DNA from: an uncultured Atopobiaceae bacterium | GTDB taxonomy: Bacteria; Actinomycetota; Coriobacteriia; Coriobacteriales; Atopobiaceae | Direction: 5' to 3' | DNA: 9,127 bases | Assembly: GCA_905233865.1 (NCBI GenBank) | Contig: CAJOGH010000026.1 | Location: 1 to 9,127 of the forward strand | In this document: in pieces, positions 1 to 5,400 of the stretch | Numbering within the stretch: position 1 is the stretch's first letter | How the letters are laid out: each line of letters opens with the position of its first letter | Translations under genes and position numbers: made by a program | Notes under the pieces: generated by a model | The model's database searches: none | What the model saw: only the letters and a program-made list of their open reading frames with translations | Told to the model about the DNA's origin: nothing

Positions 1-333
1 GAGGTTGGACGACATCCCCATGACGGCCAAGTTGATCGTGTAGAGGCCCGTGTTGACGATGATGCCCGCAAGGATGGACTGGACGCCAAAGCGCGTCTGG
101 AGCGTGGCGGTCACAAAGCCGGAGGCCATGCCCGCGAGCATGGCGGCGGGGATGGCCAGGATGGGCTGGCCGGCTATGGTAAGCGTCGCTCCGACGGCGC
201 AACCCAGCGTGTAGCAGCCGTCCGTGGACAGGTCACACACGTCGAGGATGGAAAAGCTGATGTAGAGCGACAGTGCGACGAGGGAGTAGATGAGGCCTAC
301 CTCGACGGCCGTCTGGATGATGCCGAGCGTCAC
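1..333 (-). CDS. ABC transporter permease, 5' part (runs off left edge)
   Basis: This is the first 111 codons of an integral membrane permease of an ABC uptake system; the C-terminal part lies outside the window. The start is GTG at 333, preceded by AGGAGAG about four bases upstream, and the frame is open to base 1. The protein is hydrophobic, with likely membrane segments near residues 10-29, 43-70 and 85-105. The stretches ILDVCDLSTDGCYTLG (29-44) and LAGIIVNTGLYTINLAVMG (88-106) match, from memory, the permeases that partner PF04392 binding proteins (TrpY-like, distantly LivH-like), where the usual forms are DLTVDGSFPLG and LYSINLRIMG. It follows the binding-protein gene by 13 bases on the same strand, with its ribosome site almost touching that gene's stop, so the two are surely co-transcribed. 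An ATPase gene is expected next, beyond base 1. The substrate cannot be read from this sequence. Confidence 0.85.
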   Translation of the reverse strand, partial: MTLGIIQTAVEVGLIYSLVALSLYISFSILDVCDLSTDGCYTLGCAVGATLTIAGQPILAIPAAMLAGMASGFVTATLQTRFGVQSILAGIIVNTGLYTINLAVMGMSSNL

Positions 334-346
334 GAAACTCTCCTGC

Positions 347-1390
347 CTAGAACTCCTTGGCCGTGACCGTCTCGACGATGCCGGTGCAGTAGGACGTGCC
401 GGCGTAGGCGGCCTTGAGCGTGGCGAGGTCGATGCCGCAGGCGGCGGCGGTCTCGGTGTTGATGGTCACGATGCCGTTGTCAAAGGTGCGCACAGGCAGG
501 CTCGCGGTGTCCTTGCCGCCCATGACCTCGACGGCCATGTCGGCGGTGGCGGTGCCCAGGCCGGCGTAGTCGACGCCGTAGCCCACGAGGGCGCCGTTGA
601 GGGCAAAGGAGTCCGCGCCGCCAAAGTGCGGGACCTTGGCCGCGGCGAGCTTCTCGTAAAACGCGAGCTCGGCGGCCTGCACGGTGTTGTCGGTGGGGGT
701 GAAGACGGCCTCGACGCCCTCGGCGATGAGCGCCTCGACGGCCTGGGAGATCTCGTCGGTGGTGGTGCCGGTCTTTTCGACCGTGTCGATGTTGTGCGCG
801 ACGCAGTAGGTCTTGGCCTCCTGGACGGGGACCTTGGAGGCGTCCTCGCTGTTGGAGTAGAGCAGGCCGATCTTCTTGATGTCGGGCTTGGCGATGGTGA
901 TGAGGTTCATCATCGCCTCGGTGTTGAGCATGTCGGACGTGCCGGTGATGGTGCCGCCAGGCTCCTGCAGGTTGTTGACGAGCTTGGCGGTGACGGGGTC
1001 GGACACGGCGGCAAAGACGACGGGGATGCGCTTGCCCTCCGTCGCGGACTGCACGACCTGCGCGGCCGGCGTCGCGATGGGGATGATGACGTCCACGCCG
1101 TCGTCGATGACCTGTTTGGCAATCTGGTTGAGCACCGAGGCGTCGCCCTGGCCGTCAAAGGAGGTCTTGGAGTAGTCGTAGGTAACGCCGTTGCCACCCT
1201 TGGCGTCGAGCTCCTTCTTGATGGAGGACTCGATCTGGTTGAGGGAGGGGTGGTCGATGAACTTGATGATGCCCACTTTCTTGCTGCCCGAGGCGGCACC
1301 GGAGCCGGAGCAGCCGGCAACCAGGGCGGTGAGTGCGGCGGCGCCGCCAAGCTTGAGAGCGGAGCGACGGGTAATGGTGGTGTTGCTCAT
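347..1390 (-). CDS. ABC transporter substrate-binding lipoprotein (ABC_sub_bind, PF04392-like)
   Basis: This 347-residue protein should be the extracellular, lipid-anchored solute receptor of an ABC importer. The N-terminus carries TRRSALK (residues 7-13), which resembles a Tat motif, then a hydrophobic stretch and a lipobox LVAGC with the lipidated Cys at 27, followed by a Ser/Gly-rich linker. The mature part has the periplasmic-binding-protein pattern of the PF04392 family: VGIIKFIDHPSLNQ near the start, IPIATPAAQ, VFAAVSDPVTAKLV, TGTSDM, LLYSNSEDAS and FTPTDNTV. The start ATG at 1390 has GAGGGGG five bases upstream. It is the first gene of the operon with the permease. Characterised relatives include TrpX-type tryptophan/aromatic amino acid receptors, but other ligands occur in the family, and I see no T-box or trp leader here to decide. 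Family confidence is high; the ligand is unknown. Confidence 0.9.
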   Translation of the reverse strand: MSNTTITRRSALKLGGAAALTALVAGCSGSGAASGSKKVGIIKFIDHPSLNQIESSIKKELDAKGGNGVTYDYSKTSFDGQGDASVLNQIAKQVIDDGVDVIIPIATPAAQVVQSATEGKRIPVVFAAVSDPVTAKLVNNLQEPGGTITGTSDMLNTEAMMNLITIAKPDIKKIGLLYSNSEDASKVPVQEAKTYCVAHNIDTVEKTGTTTDEISQAVEALIAEGVEAVFTPTDNTVQAAELAFYEKLAAAKVPHFGGADSFALNGALVGYGVDYAGLGTATADMAVEVMGGKDTASLPVRTFDNGIVTINTETAAACGIDLATLKAAYAGTSYCTGIVETVTAKEF

Positions 1391-1429
1391 GGTGTCCCCC
1401 TCTGTTGGGTCTGCACAACGTATCTGCCT

Positions 1430-1459
1430 AGCCTAGCAGAGCCGGCGCGGATGCGTCGA
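1430..1459 (-). promoter_or_regulatory. Candidate promoter of the ABC transporter operon
   Basis: On the minus strand TCGACG (1459-1454, 4 of 6 to the -35 consensus) and TAGGCT (1435-1430) are separated by 18 bases, about 40 bases upstream of the binding-protein start. An imperfect dyad, TCTGC (1423-1427) with GCAGA (1436-1440), straddles the -10 box and could be an operator. This is a consensus match by eye only. Confidence 0.35.
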
Positions 1460-1513
1460 GCACGTAACATGCCCGAGACCAGCCGTGAGCGGCGGCGTAG
1501 AGTGGGTTCCAAG

Positions 1514-1530
1514 GGTGGCGGTGAGCCACC
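1514..1530 (+). other. Small hairpin in the ridA leader
   Basis: GGTGGC (1514-1519) and GCCACC (1525-1530) form a perfect six-base-pair stem with a five-base loop, ending 11 bases before the ridA ribosome site. There is no T-tract, so it is not a terminator. It may stabilise the mRNA 5' end or mean nothing. Confidence 0.35.
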
Positions 1531-1554
1531 ACGCACGAGCCAAGGAGGCAGCAC

Positions 1555-1938
1555 ATGAGCATGACACGCGTTCACACCGACGACGCCCCGGCGGCGATTG
1601 GACCCTACTCCCAAGGGTACGTCGCCGGCGACTTCCTCTTTACCGCAGGCCAGGTGCCCTTTGACCCCGCCACCGGCGAAACGGTGGGCGAGGACATCGC
1701 CACCCAGACTGAGCGCGCCATGACCAACCTCATGGCTATCGTGAGCGAGGCGGGCGCCACGCCCGACCAGGTGGTCAAGACGACCTGTTACTTGGCGGAC
1801 ATGGGTGACTTTGCCGCCTTCAACGAGGTCTATGAGCGCTTCGTACCGTCCAAGCCGGCGCGCACCTGTGTTGCAGCCCGCGAGCTGCCCCGTGGCGTCC
1901 TCTGCGAGATCGAGGCCGTCGTCTACCTGGGCAAGTAG
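1555..1938 (+). CDS. ridA: RidA family reactive intermediate/imine deaminase
   Basis: RidA hydrolyses reactive enamine/imine intermediates, such as 2-aminoacrylate released by PLP enzymes, to keto acids plus ammonia, protecting cytosolic PLP enzymes. The product is 127 residues, the usual length of this trimeric YjgF/YER057c/UK114 family. Visible family marks are IGPYSQGY (15-22) with the active-site Tyr18, the FTAGQVPFDPATG segment (29-41), and the C-terminal signature ARTCVAARELPRGVLCEIEA (102-121). In that signature Arg103 matches the catalytic Arg105 of E. coli RidA and Glu120 the conserved carboxylate. The ATG at 1555 has AAGGAGG (1542-1548) six bases upstream; the in-frame ATG at 1561 is less well spaced. 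It stands alone, divergent from the ABC operon and convergent with the zinc-ribbon gene. Nothing ties it to one particular PLP pathway. Confidence 0.95.
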   Translation: MSMTRVHTDDAPAAIGPYSQGYVAGDFLFTAGQVPFDPATGETVGEDIATQTERAMTNLMAIVSEAGATPDQVVKTTCYLADMGDFAAFNEVYERFVPSKPARTCVAARELPRGVLCEIEAVVYLGK

Positions 1939-1970
1939 TCACAGCGGCAGGCTCTTGTCGTCCCGCGCGG

Positions 1971-2141
1971 CTACTCGGTCCAGGTGTGCCCGCAGAGGCG
2001 GCAGATCCACACGCGTACGGTGCCGCCCATGCCGTCGGGATAGCTGTCCAGCAGCTCCACGTTGTCTGACCCGCACTGGGGGCAGTCGGGCGCGGCCAGG
2101 TACTCGTCGAGCTCGTCCTCGCTCACATAGGTGGTGCCCAT
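1971..2141 (-). CDS. Small zinc-ribbon protein, 56 residues, function unknown
   Basis: This short gene encodes an acidic 56-residue protein with two CxxC knuckles: Cys20-Pro-Gln-Cys23 and Cys47-Arg-Leu-Cys50, the second inside CRLCGHTW. This is a classic rubredoxin-like or zinc-ribbon fold that would hold one Zn(2+). The start is ATG at 2141 with GGGAGG (2146-2151 on the other strand) four bases upstream. The open frame continues further upstream, but those starts lack a ribosome site and would run through the promoter region. The pattern of an acidic helix (SEDELDEYL), CPxCGS, and a final CxxCGHxW resembles small stand-alone zinc ribbons of actinobacteria annotated as hypothetical. Such domains usually bind nucleic acid or protein, but no partner is evident. 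It is a single-gene unit, convergent with ridA across a 32-base gap and divergent from the ROK kinase. Confidence 0.8.
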   Translation of the reverse strand: MGTTYVSEDELDEYLAAPDCPQCGSDNVELLDSYPDGMGGTVRVWICRLCGHTWTE

Positions 2142-2175
2142 GGGGCCTCCCGTCGTCGCGTGACCGTATGAGTAG

Positions 2176-2205
2176 AGCATAGCCGCATGGCGTCTGCCGA
2201 GACAA
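2176..2205 (-). promoter_or_regulatory. Candidate promoter of the zinc-ribbon gene
   Basis: On the minus strand TTGTCT (2205-2200) and TATGCT (2181-2176) are 18 bases apart, each 4 or 5 of 6 to the sigma-A consensus, and lie 35 bases upstream of the ATG. The -35 box touches the 8-bp inverted repeat at 2204-2223. By-eye match only. Confidence 0.4.
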
Positions 2206-2223
2206 GCCGCACGCTTGCGGCTT
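2204..2223. repeat. Perfect 8-bp inverted repeat between divergent genes
   Basis: AAGCCGCA (2204-2211) and TGCGGCTT (2216-2223) flank a four-base centre. A third copy of the half-site, AGCCGCA, occurs in direct orientation at 2181-2187. The repeat sits between the divergent candidate promoters of the zinc-ribbon and ROK kinase genes, so it could be an operator. It lacks a real T-run, and no convergent transcript ends here, which argues against a terminator. Confidence 0.5.
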
Positions 2224-2228
2224 TGCCG

Positions 2229-2257
2229 TGGACGGTAGGTGTCGCATTGGGTATGTT
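2229..2257 (+). promoter_or_regulatory. Candidate promoter of the ROK kinase gene
   Basis: TGGACG (2229-2234) and TATGTT (2252-2257) are separated by 17 bases, each 4 of 6 to the sigma-A consensus. The likely transcript start falls about 17 bases before the AAGGAG ribosome site. By-eye match only. Confidence 0.35.
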
Positions 2258-2292
2258 GGAAAAGATGTATGAGCCATCCTAAGGAGTGGACC

Positions 2293-3228
2293 ATGGCATA
2301 TGCGCTTGGTGTTGACATTGGCGGAACCTCAATCAAGGCCGGCCTGCTGACCGACGACGGCGAGCTGCTCGACGTCGCACGCGTCCCCACGCACGGCGTG
2401 GCTGACCAGGAGGTGTTCGAGGAGCTTCTAGGCAAGCTGGCCGATATGTGCGCCAAGCACGGCGTTGCCGAGGGCGACGTCGCGGGTGTGGGCATGGACA
2501 TCCCCGGGCCTGTGGACGCCGACGGCCACGTGCTGTTCCTTCCCAACATCAACTTTGACCCCGAGGCAGGGACCAAGCGCCTCAAGGAGGCCTATCCCAA
2601 CACCAAGGTAGTCATCCTCAACGATGCCAACGCGGCCATCCTGGGCGAGATGTGGCGTGGCTCCGCCAGCGGCTACAAGAACGTCGTGCTGCTGGCCCTG
2701 GGCACCGGCGTGGGCGGCGGCATCGTCGTCGACGGCAACCTGGTCAACGGTGCCTTTGGCGGCGGTGGCGAGATTGGCCACATCACTGTCAAGCCCGACG
2801 AGACGCGCACCTGTGGTTGTGGCCGCAAGGGCTGCCTTGAGCAGTACGCCTCGGCCAAGGGCGTCATCCAGGTGTATCTGGACGCGTGCGAGCGCCGCGG
2901 GATGGAGCCCGTGGAGCTCCGTCACGCCACCGACACCATCGCCCTGTTTGACGCGCTGGTCAACGGCGACCCCTGCGCCAGCATGGCCGTGGATACCATG
3001 GTCGACCGCCTGGGCTTTGCCATGGCGCAGATCGGCTGCGTGGTGGACCCCGAGGTCTTCCTGGTGGGCGGCGGCGTGGCCAACGGCTATAACGTCTTTG
3101 ACCGTGAGCTGCGCGCGGCCTACGAGCGCTATGCGCTCAAGTCGGGGCTGGATGCCAAGATCCTGCCCTGCCAGCTGGGCAACGACGCCGCCATGTACGG
3201 GTCGGCATACCTGGCGCTGAACGCCTAG
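2293..3228 (+). CDS. ROK family sugar kinase (glucokinase / N-acetylhexosamine kinase type)
   Basis: This 311-residue cytosolic kinase should phosphorylate a hexose or N-acetylhexosamine at O6 with ATP. The ATP-binding loop is DIGGTSIK (8-15). NDANAA (110-115) holds the catalytic Asp111, and LGTGVGGG (136-143) is the second phosphate loop. The ROK zinc site is complete: GEIGH with His163, then CGCGRKGC giving Cys174, Cys176 and Cys181, followed by Glu183. LVGGGVANG (257-265) closes the C-terminal lobe. The start is ATG at 2293 with AAGGAG (2281-2286) six bases upstream; an upstream GTG at 2239 lacks a ribosome site and would run through the promoter. Placement directly before nagB and nagA suggests a role in GlcNAc (or ManNAc) recycling, but the sequence alone does not separate this from a plain glucokinase, so I give no symbol. 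A terminator follows it. Confidence 0.9.
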   Translation: MAYALGVDIGGTSIKAGLLTDDGELLDVARVPTHGVADQEVFEELLGKLADMCAKHGVAEGDVAGVGMDIPGPVDADGHVLFLPNINFDPEAGTKRLKEAYPNTKVVILNDANAAILGEMWRGSASGYKNVVLLALGTGVGGGIVVDGNLVNGAFGGGGEIGHITVKPDETRTCGCGRKGCLEQYASAKGVIQVYLDACERRGMEPVELRHATDTIALFDALVNGDPCASMAVDTMVDRLGFAMAQIGCVVDPEVFLVGGGVANGYNVFDRELRAAYERYALKSGLDAKILPCQLGNDAAMYGSAYLALNA

Positions 3229-3259
3229 GTGAGGCGCCTAACATAGTTGTTTCGTGCAT

Positions 3260-3296
3260 TGCCGGCCGTGCCATCTGCGTGCGGCCGGCATTGTTA
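3260..3296 (+). terminator. Hairpin terminator after the ROK kinase gene
   Basis: TGCCGGCCG (3260-3268) pairs perfectly with CGGCCGGCA (3282-3290) around a 13-base loop, which can add wobble and GC pairs at its base. TTGTTA follows. The T-run is weak, so termination may be partial, leaving some read-through into nagB. Confidence 0.65.
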
Positions 3297-3338
3297 CACT
3301 GCGCTTGATTACATAACCAGCTATCAGGAGGTGCCAGC

Positions 3339-4073
3339 ATGAAGATCGTTTCCGTGAGGGACTATGACGACATGAGCCGCAAGGCCGCCAACATCATCTC
3401 TGCCCAGGTGATTCTTGAGCCTGCGTGTACGCTGGGCCTTGCCACCGGCACCACCCCCATTGGCTGCTACAAGCAGCTCATCAAGTGGTACGAGAAGGGT
3501 GACGTGGACTTTGCCGAGGTGAGCACCTACAACCTGGACGAGTACCGCGGCCTGACCCACAGCGACCCCCAGAGCTACCACTACTTCATGCGCGACGTCT
3601 TCTTTGACCACATCAACATCGACCTCGCGCGCACCCACGTGCCGGACGGCTCCAACCCGGACGCCGAGGCCGCCTGCGCCGAGTACGACCGCATCGTGCG
3701 CGAGGCCGGCTATGTTGACCTGCAGCTTCTGGGCATCGGCCGCAACGGCCACATAGGCTTCAACGAGCCCGACGAGGTGTTCTCCAAGGGCACGCACTGC
3801 GTGGACCTCACGCCCAGCACCATCGAGGCCAACAGCCGCCTGTTCGAGCGCGCCGAGGACGTGCCGCGCCAGGCCTACACCATGGGCGTGCAGACCATCA
3901 TGCAGGCGCGCCGCATCCTCATCCTTGCCAGTGGCTCCGACAAGGCTCAGGCCGTCCATGACATGTGCTACGGCCCGGTCACGCCCAACGTGCCCGCGTC
4001 CATCCTGCAGCTGCACACCAACTGCATCGTCGTCGCCGACGAGGCCGCCCTGGAGCTGTGCCCTAAGGCGTAG
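3339..4073 (+). CDS. nagB: Glucosamine-6-phosphate deaminase
   Basis: NagB converts glucosamine-6-phosphate to fructose-6-phosphate and ammonium, delivering amino sugars to glycolysis. The 244-residue product has the short Gram-positive length (the E. coli enzyme is 266). GLATGTTP (33-40) is the phosphate loop. YNLDEYRGL (64-72) holds the catalytic base Asp67. GIGRNGHIGFNEP (132-144) holds His138 and Glu143 of the ring-opening site, with Asn136 where E. coli has Asp141, the usual Gram-positive form. The ATG at 3339 has AGGAGGT (3326-3332) six bases upstream. The C-terminus is shorter than in E. coli, so allosteric activation by GlcNAc-6-P is doubtful (inference). It is the first gene of a nagB-nagA unit. 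I found no clear promoter or DasR/NagR-like operator in the 110-base gap before it. Confidence 0.96.
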   Translation: MKIVSVRDYDDMSRKAANIISAQVILEPACTLGLATGTTPIGCYKQLIKWYEKGDVDFAEVSTYNLDEYRGLTHSDPQSYHYFMRDVFFDHINIDLARTHVPDGSNPDAEAACAEYDRIVREAGYVDLQLLGIGRNGHIGFNEPDEVFSKGTHCVDLTPSTIEANSRLFERAEDVPRQAYTMGVQTIMQARRILILASGSDKAQAVHDMCYGPVTPNVPASILQLHTNCIVVADEAALELCPKA

Positions 4074-4081
4074 CCCCTTGC

Positions 4082-4100
4082 GCTCTTGGTCGACAAGAGC
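4082..4100 (+). other. Intercistronic hairpin between nagB and nagA
   Basis: GCTCTTG (4082-4088) and CAAGAGC (4094-4100) form a perfect seven-base-pair stem with a five-base loop, nine bases after the nagB stop and 17 bases before the nagA ribosome site. No T-run follows, so it is not an intrinsic terminator. It may protect nagB mRNA or set the ratio of the two proteins. Confidence 0.5.
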
Positions 4101-4133
4101 CTCGGTCATGGGAGTCAAAGGAGAGGATCAGCC

Positions 4134-5291
4134 TTGAGAAGCTTCTGCCTGCACGCTACCGAGTTCGTCCTTCCCGGCGCCACCATGGGCGAGGGCTACC
4201 TGCCCGTACACGACGGGCGCCTGGGCCACTACACGCGCGAGCGTCCCGACACGGACGTCGTGGAACTGGGTGACGCCATCGTGGGTCCTGGCCTGGTGGA
4301 CACCCACATCCATGGATTTGTGGGCCATGACGTCATGGACCTGGACGCCGACGGCGTGGCCGAGATGTGTCGCGCGCTGCCCCGCGCCGGCGTGACCACC
4401 TGGATGCCCACGACGCTCACGGCGACGCGCGAGGACACGCGCGCGGCGTGCGCCTCCGTGGCTGCCTACGTGCGCGAGGCCGCAGACAAGCCCGCCACCC
4501 GAGTTGGCGGCATCCACCTGGAGGGGCCCTTCTTCACGCTCAAGTACAAGGGCGCGCAGAACGAGGCCTACATGTGCGACCCCAGCATGGACGCGATGCT
4601 CGAGTGGGCGGCCGCCGCTGACGGTCTGCCCATGAAGATCTCGATCGCCCCCGAGCGCGACGGCGCGCCCGAGTTCTGTGCCCAGGCGTCGGCCAAGGGC
4701 TTCGTGGTGAGCCTGGGCCATGCGGACGCTGGCATCGATGACGTGCTTGCCTGCGTCAACGCTGGCGCCACCCAGTTCACCCATACCTACAACGGCATGC
4801 GCGGCCTGCACCATCGCGAGCCGGGCATGGTCGGCGGCGCCATGGCGAGCCACGGCACGTACGTCGAGGTTATCTGCGACGGTCTGCACGTGAACCCTGT
4901 GGCCGTGCGCGCGCTCGTGGCGGCAAAGGGTTGGGAGCACGTGATGCTCATCAGCGACTGCATGCGCGCCGGTGGCATGCCCGACGGCGACTACACCCTG
5001 GGCGAGCTTCCCGTGGTGGTGGCCAATGGCGCCGCCCGCCTGCGTGATGGCGGCAACCTGGCCGGCTCCATCCTGCGCCTGTGCGTTGCGGTCAAGAATG
5101 TCGTTGACTGGCACCTGGTCAGTCCCGACGAGGCCATCCGCATGGCCAGCGAGGTGCCCGCCCGCGCCTGTGGCCTGGGTGATGTCGCCGGCGCGCTGGT
5201 GCCCGGCCGCCCCGCTGACCTGGTAGTCTTTGACCGCTCGCTTGACCTTCGCGCCACCTACGTCGCCGGCGAGGTAGCCTACCAGGCCTGA
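4134..5291 (+). CDS. nagA: N-acetylglucosamine-6-phosphate deacetylase
   Basis: NagA removes acetate from GlcNAc-6-phosphate, giving glucosamine-6-phosphate for NagB. The product is 385 residues, normal for this amidohydrolase-superfamily enzyme. Motifs in order: GLVDTHIHG (53-61) with the first metal-site histidines, HLEGPF (128-133) with metal ligand Glu130, SLGHA with His196, FTHTYNGM with His217, and ISDCM with Asp275 as the general acid/base. PGRPADLVVFD (357-367) is the usual C-terminal beta-sandwich strand. I choose the TTG at 4134 because AAGGAGAGG (4118-4126) lies seven bases upstream and the family's N-terminal pattern begins there. The TTG at 4086 sits inside the intercistronic hairpin and has no ribosome site. 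The weak start codon may lower its output relative to nagB. Confidence 0.95.
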   Translation: MRSFCLHATEFVLPGATMGEGYLPVHDGRLGHYTRERPDTDVVELGDAIVGPGLVDTHIHGFVGHDVMDLDADGVAEMCRALPRAGVTTWMPTTLTATREDTRAACASVAAYVREAADKPATRVGGIHLEGPFFTLKYKGAQNEAYMCDPSMDAMLEWAAAADGLPMKISIAPERDGAPEFCAQASAKGFVVSLGHADAGIDDVLACVNAGATQFTHTYNGMRGLHHREPGMVGGAMASHGTYVEVICDGLHVNPVAVRALVAAKGWEHVMLISDCMRAGGMPDGDYTLGELPVVVANGAARLRDGGNLAGSILRLCVAVKNVVDWHLVSPDEAIRMASEVPARACGLGDVAGALVPGRPADLVVFDRSLDLRATYVAGEVAYQA

Positions 5292-5309
5292 GGCTCTTCT
5301 CGCCCTGAT

Positions 5310-5358
5310 AATGGGGACAGGTACCATTCTCAACATGAGAAAAGGGACAGGTATGGAA
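5310..5358. repeat. Short structured repeat with two GGGACAGGTA copies
   Basis: GGGACAGGTA occurs at 5314-5323 and again at 5344-5353, 30 bases apart. The first copy is framed by AATGG (5310-5314) and CCATT (5324-5328), a small palindrome with GGTACC inside. Between the copies TTCTCA (5327-5332) and TGAGAA (5336-5341) form a six-bp stem with a three-base loop. From memory, GGGACAGGTACC-type palindromic repeats are scattered in many bacterial genomes and often accompany Y1/TnpA_REP-type transposases; none is present here. Its base composition differs from the surrounding GC-rich DNA, which suggests an inserted element remnant. Confidence 0.6.
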
Positions 5359-5400
5359 GCGGACACTGCGCTCTGCACACACGTACGATAGGAGGAAGTC

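Noticed and set aside
290..1558. Long plus-strand open frame (422 codons) opposite the binding-protein gene
   Set aside because: Its translation is Gly/Val/Asp-rich low-complexity text typical of the antisense of a GC-rich gene, and the opposite strand encodes a clear lipoprotein.
1939..1970. Possible bidirectional terminator between ridA and the zinc-ribbon gene
   Set aside because: Only a four-base-pair stem (GCGG/CCGC) and no T-run are visible; the AGTAG/CTACT match is mainly the two stop codons facing each other.
2239..2292. Upstream GTG start for the ROK kinase
   Set aside because: No ribosome site, it overlaps the candidate promoter, and the family starts just before the DIGGT loop.
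3291..3325. Promoter for nagB in the gap after the terminator
   Set aside because: TTGTTA and TACATA are present, but the spacing of 13 bases is too short for a standard promoter.
3324..4118. Minus-strand open frame of 264 codons opposite nagB
   Set aside because: The nagB frame has all its catalytic motifs; the reverse translation is repetitive and lacks any domain.
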